From NCBI GenBank assembly GCA_903845055.1, contig CAIMWF010000085.1:1-55755 (forward strand): 55,755 nucleotides of DNA, written 5' to 3'. Both the position numbers and the translations under genes were made by a program. Under the pieces are notes generated by a model, which saw only the letters and a program-made list of their open reading frames with translations, had not been told where the DNA came from and did not search any database. Below are positions 44,272-52,591 of the stretch, piece after piece (position 1 is the first letter of the stretch; each line of letters begins with the position of its first letter). This DNA is from an uncultured Bacteroidales bacterium. GTDB taxonomy: Bacteria > Bacteroidota > Bacteroidia > Bacteroidales > FEN-979.

Positions 44272-44390
44272 AGTTTATAATTCCCTATGCGGATAACCGA
44301 ATCAGGGTTAGGTATTAGCACCTTGCTTTTTAGACGTAGGTTGCTAGAGCTTCACAGAGCCTATTCTCTCCGCTCTTCTTTATAAATCAA
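44272..44390 (-). ncRNA. S-box (SAM-I) riboswitch upstream of metX
   Basis: Read on the minus strand, the conserved S-box elements occur in order: an A/T-rich P1 arm (TTTATAA, pairing with TTATAAA at the other end: 44380-44386 with 44274-44280), AAGAAGAGCGGAGAGAAT, GGCTCTGTGAAGCTCTAGC-AACC, and the core AAGGTGCTAATACC. The hairpin CCCT..CGG-TTAT-CCG..AGGG follows before P1 closes. Family knowledge: SAM binding lowers expression of methionine genes, which matches metX-hom downstream. The expression platform is not an obvious terminator. Confidence 0.92.
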
Positions 44391-44430
44391 ATACCTCTGT
44401 AACAGGGAAGGATGATTTGATTTGCGCTTG

Positions 44431-44438
44431 CAAAGATA
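44431..44438 (-). promoter_or_regulatory. -7 box (TATCTTTG) for the riboswitch-metX-hom transcript
   Basis: A perfect TAnnTTTG followed by CA on the minus strand, about 45 bases before the P1 arm of the aptamer, so transcription would start just upstream of the riboswitch. Confidence 0.6.
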
Positions 44439-44618
44439 TAAAATATTTTTATCAACCAAGCCGGTCTGCAAAAAAACGGGAAAACTGCCGGGTGGCTTGT
44501 TCGCTTCAGCCATCCCGCCAACCTGTTTTTAAAACCAGTCCAGCGGCCCGACGAATGTGTGAAGATCAGCAATAGCAGGAGGTTCAGAGGAAGTGGCCCT
44601 TTTCTCACGGAATGCGGT

Positions 44619-44846
44619 TTATAGAAATTTCTTAATGAACGCAACAATTTCATCCATTGCCATGGTCGCCTCCCTGATGGTGATCCCCTCCGGAATCCTC
44701 CAGAATCTTGCCGCCCCCGCTTCGCATTGGTCACGGAAAGCGGCGATGGATGTGTTAAAATCAAATACCTCCTTTTTTAACTTGCCCCGGAATAGGTGCC
44801 GGTTTCTCAAGACGAAGTTAAACAATTGACTTTTAAAACTATTCAT
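44619..44846 (-). pseudogene. Alpha/beta-hydrolase remnant with internal deletion
   Basis: A 75-residue frame. Residues 1-56 (FNFVLRNRHLFRGKLKKE, FNTSIAAFRDQCEAGAARF, IPEGITI) look like the N-terminus of alpha/beta hydrolases of the carboxylesterase type, and the last 16 (EATMAMDEIVAFIKKFL) look like their C-terminal helix. The central 200 or so residues with the catalytic triad are missing, so this is probably an in-frame internal deletion. It could still be translated, but it cannot be an active enzyme. It lies on the minus strand between OsmC and the metX leader. Confidence 0.6.
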
Positions 44847-44890
44847 TGAATTATATGACTGAATATGTGTTATTTGTATTATTTTACCTG

Positions 44891-45322
44891 TTAATTTGCT
44901 TTAATGTCATGATGTACAATGATTTCCACATTGCCTTTCAAAAGCGCCCATACCGGGCACAGTGACGATTCGGCAGTACGGATGGCCTTTTCAAGGTCGG
45001 CAAGGGTGACATCGGGTGAAACAAGGGTGAATGACAGATCGATCCGTGAAAAGGTGTATGGCGGTGCCTCCTGCCTGATCCCGCAGGCATCGATGGTGAG
45101 CCCATTCACGGTTTTATGCATTTTCCCGAGCAATACCGTTACAGCCGTGGCACTGCAACCAGAGAGGCTCACCAGGAGCATTTCCAGGCCGGTATAGCCC
45201 TCCCCGTCTCCCTGCGGAGGAAAGTAGTCCATGAAAATGGCAGGGTTGTTCCTGGCAGTTGAGGAGAAGCGGATTTTGTCGTTTACCAGGGTCGTCCTGG
45301 TGGTGGGATTGATGATGGACAT
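44891..45322 (-). CDS. OsmC family protein
   Basis: The start is the ATG at 45322 (MSIINPTTRTT); the longer frame begins with TTG. 143 residues. The two redox cysteines of the family appear in LVSLSGCSATAV and AESSLCPVWALLKG. OsmC/Ohr-type proteins reduce organic hydroperoxides through these thiols, or have unclear roles in the YhfA-like branch; the sequence looks closer to general OsmC than to Ohr. It is cytoplasmic, and is transcribed alone from a -7 box at 45423-45430. Confidence 0.88.
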   Translation of the reverse strand: MSIINPTTRTTLVNDKIRFSSTARNNPAIFMDYFPPQGDGEGYTGLEMLLVSLSGCSATAVTVLLGKMHKTVNGLTIDACGIRQEAPPYTFSRIDLSFTLVSPDVTLADLEKAIRTAESSLCPVWALLKGNVEIIVHHDIKAN

Positions 45323-45422
45323 GGCAGTGGGTTTATGAAGTAAATTGATGACCCGGAGGTTCAAAAATATTACCTTTCAGTGAACGGTTGATTTTTTTTG
45401 TGAATCAAATAACAACAAGCCG

Positions 45423-45430
45423 CAAAATTA
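45423..45430 (-). promoter_or_regulatory. -7 box (TAATTTTG) for osmC-like gene
   Basis: A perfect TAnnTTTG on the minus strand with a T-rich -33 region (TTTT), about 100 bases upstream of the ATG at 45322. The remainder of the 280 bases up to 45600 holds only a weak TAATTCG microrepeat (about 45569-45583). Confidence 0.45.
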
Positions 45431-45600
45431 TCTGCATGGGTGCAATGCGAAAACCATTTTTCGGCAAACCACCGTAAACAGGGGACAGACAAAGATTTTC
45501 AGCTGTTAGAAGGTTCATGACATACTCTTCCAAGCTATATACCATGGCACATTTCGAACAGGAAAAAGTAATTCGTAATTATTCATTTTAAATTGTAAAA

Positions 45601-45666
45601 GTGTGAATGATGCAAGATTATTCCAAAGTTGTGTAACACACCTGGGCAGCATTTGCCCCAACTTTG
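45601..45666 (+). promoter_or_regulatory. Composite promoter element, copy C (upstream of the small barrel gene)
   Basis: GTGTGAATGATGCAA (45601-45615), 15 variable bases, GTGTAACA (45631-45638) and, starting 21 bases after GTGTAAC, the -7-like box CAACTTTG (45659-45666). The same parts at the same spacing occur at 48946-49011 and 54437-54502 on the other strand. It lacks a TTTG at -33, which suggests activator dependence. The ATG at 45693 lies 26 bases after the box. Confidence 0.8.
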
Positions 45667-45692
45667 CATATGACGAAGTTCAGACAAAAAAG

Positions 45693-46265
45693 ATGAAAAC
45701 TATTATAGCATTTATTATCCTCATTACTCTAACGGCCCTTCCTGCAACCAACGCATACAGCGGCAACCCTGGGGATGATCCCGCAGCCAAGGGCAGCGCG
45801 ATCTTCAGGTTCGGGTTCGGTGCCGGAATCCCGTTTTACGGCAGCAGTGGCTTCGGTCCGGCCGCGATTTACAATTACGATCAAAATGCCTGGCAGGCAG
45901 GCCCCGGGACCATCAGTCTAGGTGGACAAATAGGATCCTCCTTTTTCCACCGGGATTTTGCCTTTGAAGGCCATCAGTACATTTCTAAATGGTCGAATGT
46001 CAGTGTTGTATTCAGGAGTGCCTGGCACTATGGCTGGAATGTTCCGGGACTGGACACCTATGCCGGGCTTGGAGCAGGTGCCATGGTAACCATGTATAAC
46101 AACGATGGGTACGATTCAGGTAAAAAAGCTACGCATTATGCATTCCTGCCGGTCGCATTTGCAGGGGTCTCCTATTTCTTCAACCATGTTGTCGGGGTCA
46201 ATGCCGAATGCGGGTACAACTTTACTTATGTTTCGGCAGGTCTCACTTTCAGGTTGACGAAATAA
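45693..46265 (+). CDS. Small outer-membrane beta-barrel protein, 190 aa
   Basis: The start is the ATG at 45693; the longer frame begins with GTG inside the composite promoter. The signal peptide (KTIIAFIILITLTALPATNA) is followed by amphipathic strands rich in G, Y and F (AIFRFGFGAGIPFYG, SVVFRSAWHYGW, DTYAGLGAGAMVTMY, FLPVAFAGVSYFF, CGYNFTYVSAGLTFRLTK), typical of an eight-stranded barrel. No specific function is recognised. It is one of three genes behind the shared composite promoter, so it is probably induced with the nearby oxidoreductases. The coiled-coil lipoprotein gene follows after 138 bases. Confidence 0.72.
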   Translation: MKTIIAFIILITLTALPATNAYSGNPGDDPAAKGSAIFRFGFGAGIPFYGSSGFGPAAIYNYDQNAWQAGPGTISLGGQIGSSFFHRDFAFEGHQYISKWSNVSVVFRSAWHYGWNVPGLDTYAGLGAGAMVTMYNNDGYDSGKKATHYAFLPVAFAGVSYFFNHVVGVNAECGYNFTYVSAGLTFRLTK

Positions 46266-46403
46266 CTTTCCCGGGATCTTTTCAATCAAACACTCTTTGC
46301 TGTAATATGGTCATCACGACCCCGACGGGACGGCCAAAAACAGCCTGGGGACCCGGCTGTTTTCATCATCACTATTTAAACACAATCACTAAAAACCATT
46401 TAA

Positions 46404-46853
46404 ATGAGAAAAGGAATTTTTACCCTGGCCGCAACGGTATGCATAGTGGGAACCATGATATGCAGTTGCCAGTCACAGGCCGACAAAGTCAGGAATGCTG
46501 AGGACAAACTTCAGGATGCCAACGAGAAGCAGGAAGCGGCCGTCAGGAACCTCGACCAGGCTTTAAGAGATTCGATCCAGCATTTCAGGAAAGAATCGGA
46601 AGAAAGCCTCAATGCAAATGAAAGGAGCATCGAGGAGTACAGGGTCAAAATAGCCGCGGAAAAATCCGGGACGAGGGCGCGCGATGAACGCAGACTGGCC
46701 TCGCTGGAGCAGCAGAACAGCGACATGCGGAAAAACCTCGAGGCATTCAACGATACCCAGCGTGACAAGTGGGATTCATTCAGACTCAGGTTTAAACATG
46801 ATATGGAAGATCACGCCAGGGCCATGAGGGATTTCTGGACGGGTGGCCGATAG
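46404..46853 (+). CDS. Coiled-coil lipoprotein, 149 aa
   Basis: The signal peptide ends in a lipobox-like MICSC (Cys20 or Cys22). The rest is almost entirely charged helix (heptad-like from about 28 to 135, for example VRNAEDKLQDANEKQEAAV and RLASLEQQNSDMRKNLEAF), so an envelope coiled coil is likely. It is unrelated to any family I can name. It lies on the same strand as the small barrel and may be carried on its transcript. It converges with the NADH:flavin oxidoreductase gene, with only 20 bases between stops. Confidence 0.75.
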   Translation: MRKGIFTLAATVCIVGTMICSCQSQADKVRNAEDKLQDANEKQEAAVRNLDQALRDSIQHFRKESEESLNANERSIEEYRVKIAAEKSGTRARDERRLASLEQQNSDMRKNLEAFNDTQRDKWDSFRLRFKHDMEDHARAMRDFWTGGR

Positions 46854-46873
46854 TCCCTCATGACCTGACCCGG

Positions 46874-48859
46874 CTACAATTCAATTGCAAGCAGGTAGGC
46901 GTCCCAAATCGCACTCATGATGTTGCGGACAGATTTGGCATCCCCAATGTTGTAAATAATTTTACCTGGATTCATGGAATTTCCGGTGAACTGATCACGG
47001 GGATGATAACCCACGGCGATTACCACGGTATCTGCTTTAATTTCCTGGCTGCCTGCGGGTGTTTCAACGACAACGGAAAGATCATTCACCGATCCTATAT
47101 GTGATTGGAGCAACACATCGATCTTGTTGAAAACGAGCAGGTCTTTCAGCATGTCATAATTGGCAAAACACATGAATTGGCCGCCATCCAGAATCTCCGG
47201 CTTTGATTCAACGATTGTCACCTTTTTGCCCATCATCCGCAGCCAGAGGGCTGTTTCACAACCCACCAGTCCGCCCCCTGCCATTACGATGTTCTCCCCG
47301 GCAAGGCTGGGATTCAAAAGCACTTCATCCGCTGTAAAGACATGATTTTTATTGCCGAAATCGGGTTTCACCGGGGAAGACCCGGTAGCCATGATCACAA
47401 TATCAGCACCCGAATCGTCAATCATTTGCTGGTCGGCGTCGCAGCTGAGCCTGATCTCCACCGGCAACTTATAAAGCTGTACCTTGTACCATTTAAGCAA
47501 CGCACGGTCATCTTTTTTAAAATCCGGCACACTCCCGGGGATGAGGTGACCACCAAGCATTTCGCTCTTTTCGGCCAGTGTGACCTTGTGCCCGCGGATG
47601 GCGCAGACCCGTGCCGCCTCCATCCCGGCTAGTCCCCCGCCGATAATCAATACATTTTTACTTACCGGTGCTTTCGTAATGGCAAGCGATTTTTCTCTTC
47701 CGCAGGATGGATTTGCCGCGCATGACAGCGGTAAACCGTGTGCCAGCCGGTCGAGGCAACCCTGGTGACAGGAGAGGCACGGGCGGATGTCCGCCAGGTT
47801 GCCGGTCCTGATTTTTTCAGGAAGGTAGGGATCGGCCAGCAGGGGCCGGCCCAGCCCGATGATATCACAGCAGGTCCCGAGGGCTTCACAGGCCATTTCA
47901 GGGTCATCCATCCTGCCGGCAAGGATCACCGGGACCGTAACATGTTGTTTAAGAACTTTCCCAAACTCCCGGTACATGCCTTTTTCAAAATACATGGGCG
48001 GATGGTTCCAGTACCAGGCATCATAGGTTCCGGCATCCACGTTCAGCATGTCGTAGCCGGCTTCCACCAGTATTTTGGCTGCTTCGATGCCCTCGGCGAT
48101 ATCTTTCCCCTGTTCAACGAATTGTTCACCCGGCAAGGCCCCGTGTCGCAGGCTTTTTATAAAACTTTTCAAACTGTAGCGCAGCGAAACGGGAAAATCC
48201 CGGCCGCAGGCTTCCTTGATGCCTTTAACGATATCGGTGGTGATTTTCAGCCTGCCCTGCAAATCCCTGCCATATTCGTCGGTTCTTTTGTTGTAGAACG
48301 CAATGGCAAACTGGTCAAGCAGGTAACCTTCATGAACGGCATGAATTTCAACGCCGTCAAATCCCGAATCCTTGGCCACCACGGCACAGGTGATAAATGA
48401 TGCGACCAGGGCCTTTATCTCCGCGATGGTCATGGCCTTGTGCGTTATGGAAGGATCCCACCGGTTTTCCTGGTCCGACGGGGCAATTGCACGGGTCATA
48501 AGGCGGGGAATGGCTGCCCTGCCGAACCCGCCCGTGAGCTGGAGTAAAATTTTGGTGCCAAGGGCATGAATTCTTTCGTTCATCGGTGTACATGACTTCG
48601 CGAACATCAGCGGCATATAGGATGCGCAGGGCATGAGCAATGACGGCATTTCGTTATAGTTGACATTGGTAATCCCCGTGACGATCAATCCTGTGCCGCC
48701 TTTCGCCCGTTCAATATAGTATTCCTGCGCCTCTTCTGAAAAGCCGCCGCAGGGATCGGCCATGGCCACCATGCCCAGCGGGGCCATGGATATGCGGTTT
48801 TTAAGGGTGAGTTTGCCCACGGTAAGGGGTTCGAAGAGTTTCTGATAGCTGCCTGACAT
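46874..48859 (-). CDS. NADH:flavin oxidoreductase, old yellow enzyme / 2,4-dienoyl-CoA reductase type
   Basis: A 661-residue, two-part enzyme of the FadH/BaiCD group. An FMN TIM barrel (1 to about 340; LTLKNRISMAPLGMVAM, GFDGVEIHAVHEGYLLDQF, VILAGRMDDPE) is followed by a 4Fe-4S site (CLSCHQGCLD, later LSCAANPSCGRE), then FAD and NAD(P) Rossmann folds (VLIIGGGLAGMEAARVCAIRGHKVTL; NIVMAGGGLVGCETALWL). Members reduce activated C=C bonds such as dienoyl-CoA, enoates or bile acids; the substrate here is unknown. It is monocistronic, behind composite promoter copy A. Confidence 0.9.
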   Translation of the reverse strand: MSGSYQKLFEPLTVGKLTLKNRISMAPLGMVAMADPCGGFSEEAQEYYIERAKGGTGLIVTGITNVNYNEMPSLLMPCASYMPLMFAKSCTPMNERIHALGTKILLQLTGGFGRAAIPRLMTRAIAPSDQENRWDPSITHKAMTIAEIKALVASFITCAVVAKDSGFDGVEIHAVHEGYLLDQFAIAFYNKRTDEYGRDLQGRLKITTDIVKGIKEACGRDFPVSLRYSLKSFIKSLRHGALPGEQFVEQGKDIAEGIEAAKILVEAGYDMLNVDAGTYDAWYWNHPPMYFEKGMYREFGKVLKQHVTVPVILAGRMDDPEMACEALGTCCDIIGLGRPLLADPYLPEKIRTGNLADIRPCLSCHQGCLDRLAHGLPLSCAANPSCGREKSLAITKAPVSKNVLIIGGGLAGMEAARVCAIRGHKVTLAEKSEMLGGHLIPGSVPDFKKDDRALLKWYKVQLYKLPVEIRLSCDADQQMIDDSGADIVIMATGSSPVKPDFGNKNHVFTADEVLLNPSLAGENIVMAGGGLVGCETALWLRMMGKKVTIVESKPEILDGGQFMCFANYDMLKDLLVFNKIDVLLQSHIGSVNDLSVVVETPAGSQEIKADTVVIAVGYHPRDQFTGNSMNPGKIIYNIGDAKSVRNIMSAIWDAYLLAIEL

Positions 48860-48945
48860 GTTGTTTTTATTTTAGATGTGTGAATGGTTGCGGACAAGAA
48901 GGGGAGGAGTTGTTTTTCACGGGATGAAGGATCCCCGGCATGCTG

Positions 48946-49011
48946 CAAAGATGAGGCTGACCGCTGTCGCGATTGTTACACAATAAATGAAAAGGTTTGC
49001 AATATTCACAC
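48946..49011 (-). promoter_or_regulatory. Composite promoter element, copy A (upstream of the NADH:flavin oxidoreductase)
   Basis: On the minus strand: GTGTGAATATTGCAA (from 49011), 15 variable bases, GTGTAACA (the TGTAAC part ends at 48975), 21 bases, and CATCTTTG (48953-48946). The parts and distances are identical to copies B and C. The ATG is at 48859, giving a leader of about 80 bases. Confidence 0.8.
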
Positions 49012-49041
49012 GTGGGCGGGATAACCTGCAGCGGCCAGGAA

Positions 49042-50853
49042 CTAATCGAACTGCCCGGTATAGAGGTCGTAATATCTTCCTTTCAGTTTCAGCAAATCGG
49101 AATGACTGCCCCTTTCCACAATTTCGCCATGTTCAAGGACCATGATTTCATCGGCGTTGTGTACCGTGGATAAACGGTGGGCGATCACGAAACTGGTCCT
49201 GCCCGCCATCAGGTGGTCCATTCCCTTTTGTATGATCTGTTCCGTGCGGGTGTCGATCGAGCTGGTTGCCTCATCCATGATCATCATGGAAGGGTTGGCG
49301 ATGGTGGCCCGTGAAATGTTCAGCAACTGTCTTTGTCCCTGGCTCAGGTTGCCGCCGTCGTTTTCAAGCCTGGTCTGGTAACCCTTCGGCAGCCGCTGGA
49401 TAAATGAATGGGCGCCGGCCAGGGTGGAGGCGGCGATGACCTCCTCATCGCTCGCTTCGAGCCGCCCGTACCGGATATTTTCCATGACCGTGGCGGTAAA
49501 AAGATGCGTGTCCTGCAGCACGATGGCTACCGACCTGCGCAAACTGCTGCGTTGAAGGTTCCTGATATCCGCCCCGTCGATTGTGATGCTCCCCGATTGT
49601 ACATCATAAAATCGTGAAAGCAGGTTGAGGATGGTTGTCTTGCCGGCACCGGTTGAACCGACGAGGGCAATCTTCTGTCCCTGTTTCACACTGAAGGATA
49701 TCTTTTTCAGGATCACTGTATCCGGATCATAACCGAACACCACTTCATTGAATGCCACATTGCCCCTGGTATTGGTCAACGCGGTTGCGCCGGGGAGATC
49801 CGCTTTTTCCGGGATCTCATCCATGACCTGGAAAATGCGTTCCGCGCCCGCAAGTGCTTCCTGGAGACTGTTGTACTGGTTTGAAATTTCATTGACCGGG
49901 CGTCCGAACTGGCGGGTATACTGAAGGAATGCGGCGAGCCCGCCCAGGTCGAGCCCGCTGAAAATGGCCAGGAGCCCCCCGACTGTGGCGGTGATGGCAA
50001 AATTGATGGTGTTCAGGTTCTGCATCACGGGCATCATGATCCCCGAAAACAGCTGGGCCCCGGTGGCTTTGTCGCGCAGATCATAGTTTATTTTTTCAAA
50101 ATTCCCCGCAGCGGTCTGCTCATAACAGAAAACGGTCACAACTTTTTGACCCGTGATCATCTCCTCCACGTAACCGTTCATGGTCCCCATCGCATTCTGC
50201 TGGTTTGTGAAAAACATCCTGCTCTTCTTAATGATCCGGCCCGCTACCCAGAACATCAGCGAAACAACCGCCAGGGTCACCATGGTCAGCAACGGGCTGA
50301 TGCAAAGCATCAGGATAAAAATGCCGGTTACCGATATGGTACTGATAAATAATTGTAAAACGCTGGTGTTGAGCGAATCGCTGATGGTATCCACATCATT
50401 CGTGAAACGGCTCATCAGCTCCCCGTGGCTGTGACTGTCGAAATATTTCAGGGGCAGTGCCTGGAGTTTGGCGAAAAGCTCGGCCCGGATGATAAAAACG
50501 GTCTTCTGCGCGACCCTTATCATCAGCCGGTTTTGAAAAATGGCCGCAATGGAACCGGAGATGTATATCCCTGCAAGCAGGCCGATCATCTCAACCAGCC
50601 CCCGGATATTGTGCGGGATGATATAATTGTTGATGATTGGCCGGAGCAGGTAGGCCCCGGTCATGGTACTCCCGGTATTGATCAGCATCAGGATGAAAAT
50701 GATGATGAGCATGAACCGCTGCCTTTTCAGGTAACTCCATAACCGCAGGATGACCCTTCCCGGTTTTTTCGGTTTCTCATCGGATATCCGGCCCCGCCTG
50801 CCCGGGAGAGCAGCGGGCATCAGCCTGGTTTTGTTGCCGGCTGCCGTGTTCAT
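49042..50853 (-). CDS. ABC exporter half-transporter with the catalytic site (partner of the next gene)
   Basis: A 603-residue protein: an N-terminal six-helix transmembrane domain (about 45-330) and an ATP-binding domain with Walker A GSTGAGKTT (399-407), signature LSQGQ (503-507), Walker B MMIMDEAT with the catalytic Glu528, and H-loop AHRLSTV. It overlaps the preceding half-transporter gene by 4 bases (ATGA-type coupling), the standard layout for heterodimeric exporters of the BmrCD / TM287-288 kind. Substrates of this group are drugs, lipids or peptides; here unknown. It is the last gene of the probable MDR-VIT1-ABC-ABC transcript. Confidence 0.93.
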   Translation of the reverse strand: MNTAAGNKTRLMPAALPGRRGRISDEKPKKPGRVILRLWSYLKRQRFMLIIIFILMLINTGSTMTGAYLLRPIINNYIIPHNIRGLVEMIGLLAGIYISGSIAAIFQNRLMIRVAQKTVFIIRAELFAKLQALPLKYFDSHSHGELMSRFTNDVDTISDSLNTSVLQLFISTISVTGIFILMLCISPLLTMVTLAVVSLMFWVAGRIIKKSRMFFTNQQNAMGTMNGYVEEMITGQKVVTVFCYEQTAAGNFEKINYDLRDKATGAQLFSGIMMPVMQNLNTINFAITATVGGLLAIFSGLDLGGLAAFLQYTRQFGRPVNEISNQYNSLQEALAGAERIFQVMDEIPEKADLPGATALTNTRGNVAFNEVVFGYDPDTVILKKISFSVKQGQKIALVGSTGAGKTTILNLLSRFYDVQSGSITIDGADIRNLQRSSLRRSVAIVLQDTHLFTATVMENIRYGRLEASDEEVIAASTLAGAHSFIQRLPKGYQTRLENDGGNLSQGQRQLLNISRATIANPSMMIMDEATSSIDTRTEQIIQKGMDHLMAGRTSFVIAHRLSTVHNADEIMVLEHGEIVERGSHSDLLKLKGRYYDLYTGQFD

Positions 50854-52589
50854 CCCGCGGTCCCTTTCTGCAACTGCTGTGAAAGATATATTTCCCTGTA
50901 TATCATGCAGTTCTTCATCAGCTCATCATGCCTGCCAATACCTGCAATTTCACCATTGTCGACCAGGATGATCTTATCGGCGGCCTGTATCGAACTGATC
51001 CGCTGTGCAATAATAAGGACCGTTGTCCCGGCGAGATGGTTTCTGAATGACTGCCGCATCGCTGCTTCCGTGGCAACATCCACGGCACTTGTGCTGTCGT
51101 CGAGAATCAAAATGACCGGCCTGCCCAGGATGGCCCTGGCAATGCAGATCCGTTGCTTCTGTCCTCCCGAAAGATTCACACCGCCCTGTCCCAGCACCGT
51201 ATCATATTGCCGGGGCAGGGTCATGATGAAATCGTGTGCCTGCGCATCCCTGGAGGCAGCAATGATCTCCTTTTCCGTGGCTGTTACATTTCCCCATTTC
51301 AGGTTGTCGCGGATGGAGCCTGAAAAAAGTTCATTCTGCTGAATGACCAGGTTGGCCGCTGAACGCAGATTTTTTACCGGGTAGTCCCGGACATCCCTGT
51401 CGTCGACCAGGACCCGGCCAAGGGTAACATCATACAACCGCGGGATCAGCTGCACCAGCGTGCTTTTAGACGACCCCGTTGCACCGATAATTGCGGCAGT
51501 TTCACCGGGAAGGACTGTAAAGCTGATGTTTCGCAATACAAATTCACTGCCGTCGGCATGGTATTTGAAAAAGACCTTTTCGAATTCAATTTTCCCCCGG
51601 GTCACATGGAGGTCCTCATTTACTGCAGCCGGTGAATCGATAATATCAACCTTCGCCTTCAGCACCTCGGTAGTGCGTTGAACCGAGGCTCCCGCCCTCG
51701 AAAACGACATGATGGTCATCGAAAGCATCATCAGCGACATCAATATCTGGGTGATGTAGGTAATGAACGACATCAGCTGCCCCACCTGGAAACTGCCGGA
51801 AATGATTTTATTTCCCCCGAACCAGACGATGGCAACTATCGAAAGGTTCATTACAAGCTGCATCACCGGCATGATCAATACCACCGTTCCCGAAGCCTTT
51901 ACCGACATTTCCCGGAGTTCGTCATTGGTACAGGCAAATTTTTTCACTTCAAAATCTTCCCGTACAAACGATTTGACAACCCGAACGTTGACAAGGTTTT
52001 CCTGGATCACTACATTAACCTTGTCGAGCTTTTTCTGCACCTTTTCAAAAAAGGGCAGTCCTTTACGCAGGATCAGGTAAATGCTCACTCCCAGCACCGG
52101 GATGGCAACACCGATGATGGATGCGAGACCTGCATTGATCCTTACGGCAATGATGACCGCGAACAACAGCATGAGCGGCGCCCTGATCAGCAGGCGCAGC
52201 GACATCATGGTCACATCCTGGAGGATATTGATGTCGTTGGTCATCCGGGTGACCAGGGAGGCTGAACTCAGCCTGTCGAGATTTGAAAATGAGAATTTAA
52301 GGATCTTATTGTAGAGACCTTTCCGCAGTTCGGCGGCAAACCCGACCGATGCATGCGACGAGTAATAGATGTTCCCGATGTTGGCGGTGATGGCGACCAG
52401 CGACAACCCCAGCATGATGCCGCCTGTATGCAGGATATACGACATGCTTTTTTGGCCAACCCCGTTGTCAACAATTTTCGACATGAGTTCGGGCTGGACA
52501 ATTTCACAGAGTACATCAAGGATCACCAGTGCAGGCGCAAGAATCAGGGCTTTGCGGTATTTTCCGAAGAATGGGAGATATTGTCTCAT
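50850..52589 (-). CDS. ABC exporter half-transporter with degenerate ATP site
   Basis: A 579-residue protein with a six-helix transmembrane domain and an ATP-binding domain: Walker A GATGSSKST (369-377), canonical signature LSGGQ (473-477), but Walker B VILILDDST with Asp498 where the catalytic Glu should be. The partner carries the Glu and an LSQGQ signature. The two deviations fall in the same composite site, which is the textbook pattern of heterodimeric ABC exporters with one degenerate and one consensus site. The gene lies 2 bases after the VIT1-like gene. Confidence 0.93.
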   Translation of the reverse strand: MRQYLPFFGKYRKALILAPALVILDVLCEIVQPELMSKIVDNGVGQKSMSYILHTGGIMLGLSLVAITANIGNIYYSSHASVGFAAELRKGLYNKILKFSFSNLDRLSSASLVTRMTNDINILQDVTMMSLRLLIRAPLMLLFAVIIAVRINAGLASIIGVAIPVLGVSIYLILRKGLPFFEKVQKKLDKVNVVIQENLVNVRVVKSFVREDFEVKKFACTNDELREMSVKASGTVVLIMPVMQLVMNLSIVAIVWFGGNKIISGSFQVGQLMSFITYITQILMSLMMLSMTIMSFSRAGASVQRTTEVLKAKVDIIDSPAAVNEDLHVTRGKIEFEKVFFKYHADGSEFVLRNISFTVLPGETAAIIGATGSSKSTLVQLIPRLYDVTLGRVLVDDRDVRDYPVKNLRSAANLVIQQNELFSGSIRDNLKWGNVTATEKEIIAASRDAQAHDFIMTLPRQYDTVLGQGGVNLSGGQKQRICIARAILGRPVILILDDSTSAVDVATEAAMRQSFRNHLAGTTVLIIAQRISSIQAADKIILVDNGEIAGIGRHDELMKNCMIYREIYLSQQLQKGTAG

Positions 52590-52591
52590 GA

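Larger units (their letters stand above)
43976..44618 (-). other. metX leader and upstream region without protein genes
   Basis: Besides the riboswitch (44272-44390), its promoter box (44431) and the short element complementary to the aptamer (44241-44248), there is a G/C-rich hairpin around 44085-44098 (GGCCCG, 2-base loop, CGGGCC) lacking a T-run. I see nothing else. The frames reading through this stretch show no protein similarity. Confidence 0.55.

Noticed and set aside
44387-44764. Minus-strand open frame (125 aa) upstream of the riboswitch
   Set aside because: It runs over the metX promoter box and out of frame with the hydrolase remnant; the composition is not protein-like.
48877-48900. 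GTGTGAATGGTTGCGG on the plus strand, resembling the first half of the composite promoter
   Set aside because: TTGC is shifted by one base, no RTGTAACA follows at the right distance, and it points away from the oxidoreductase gene.
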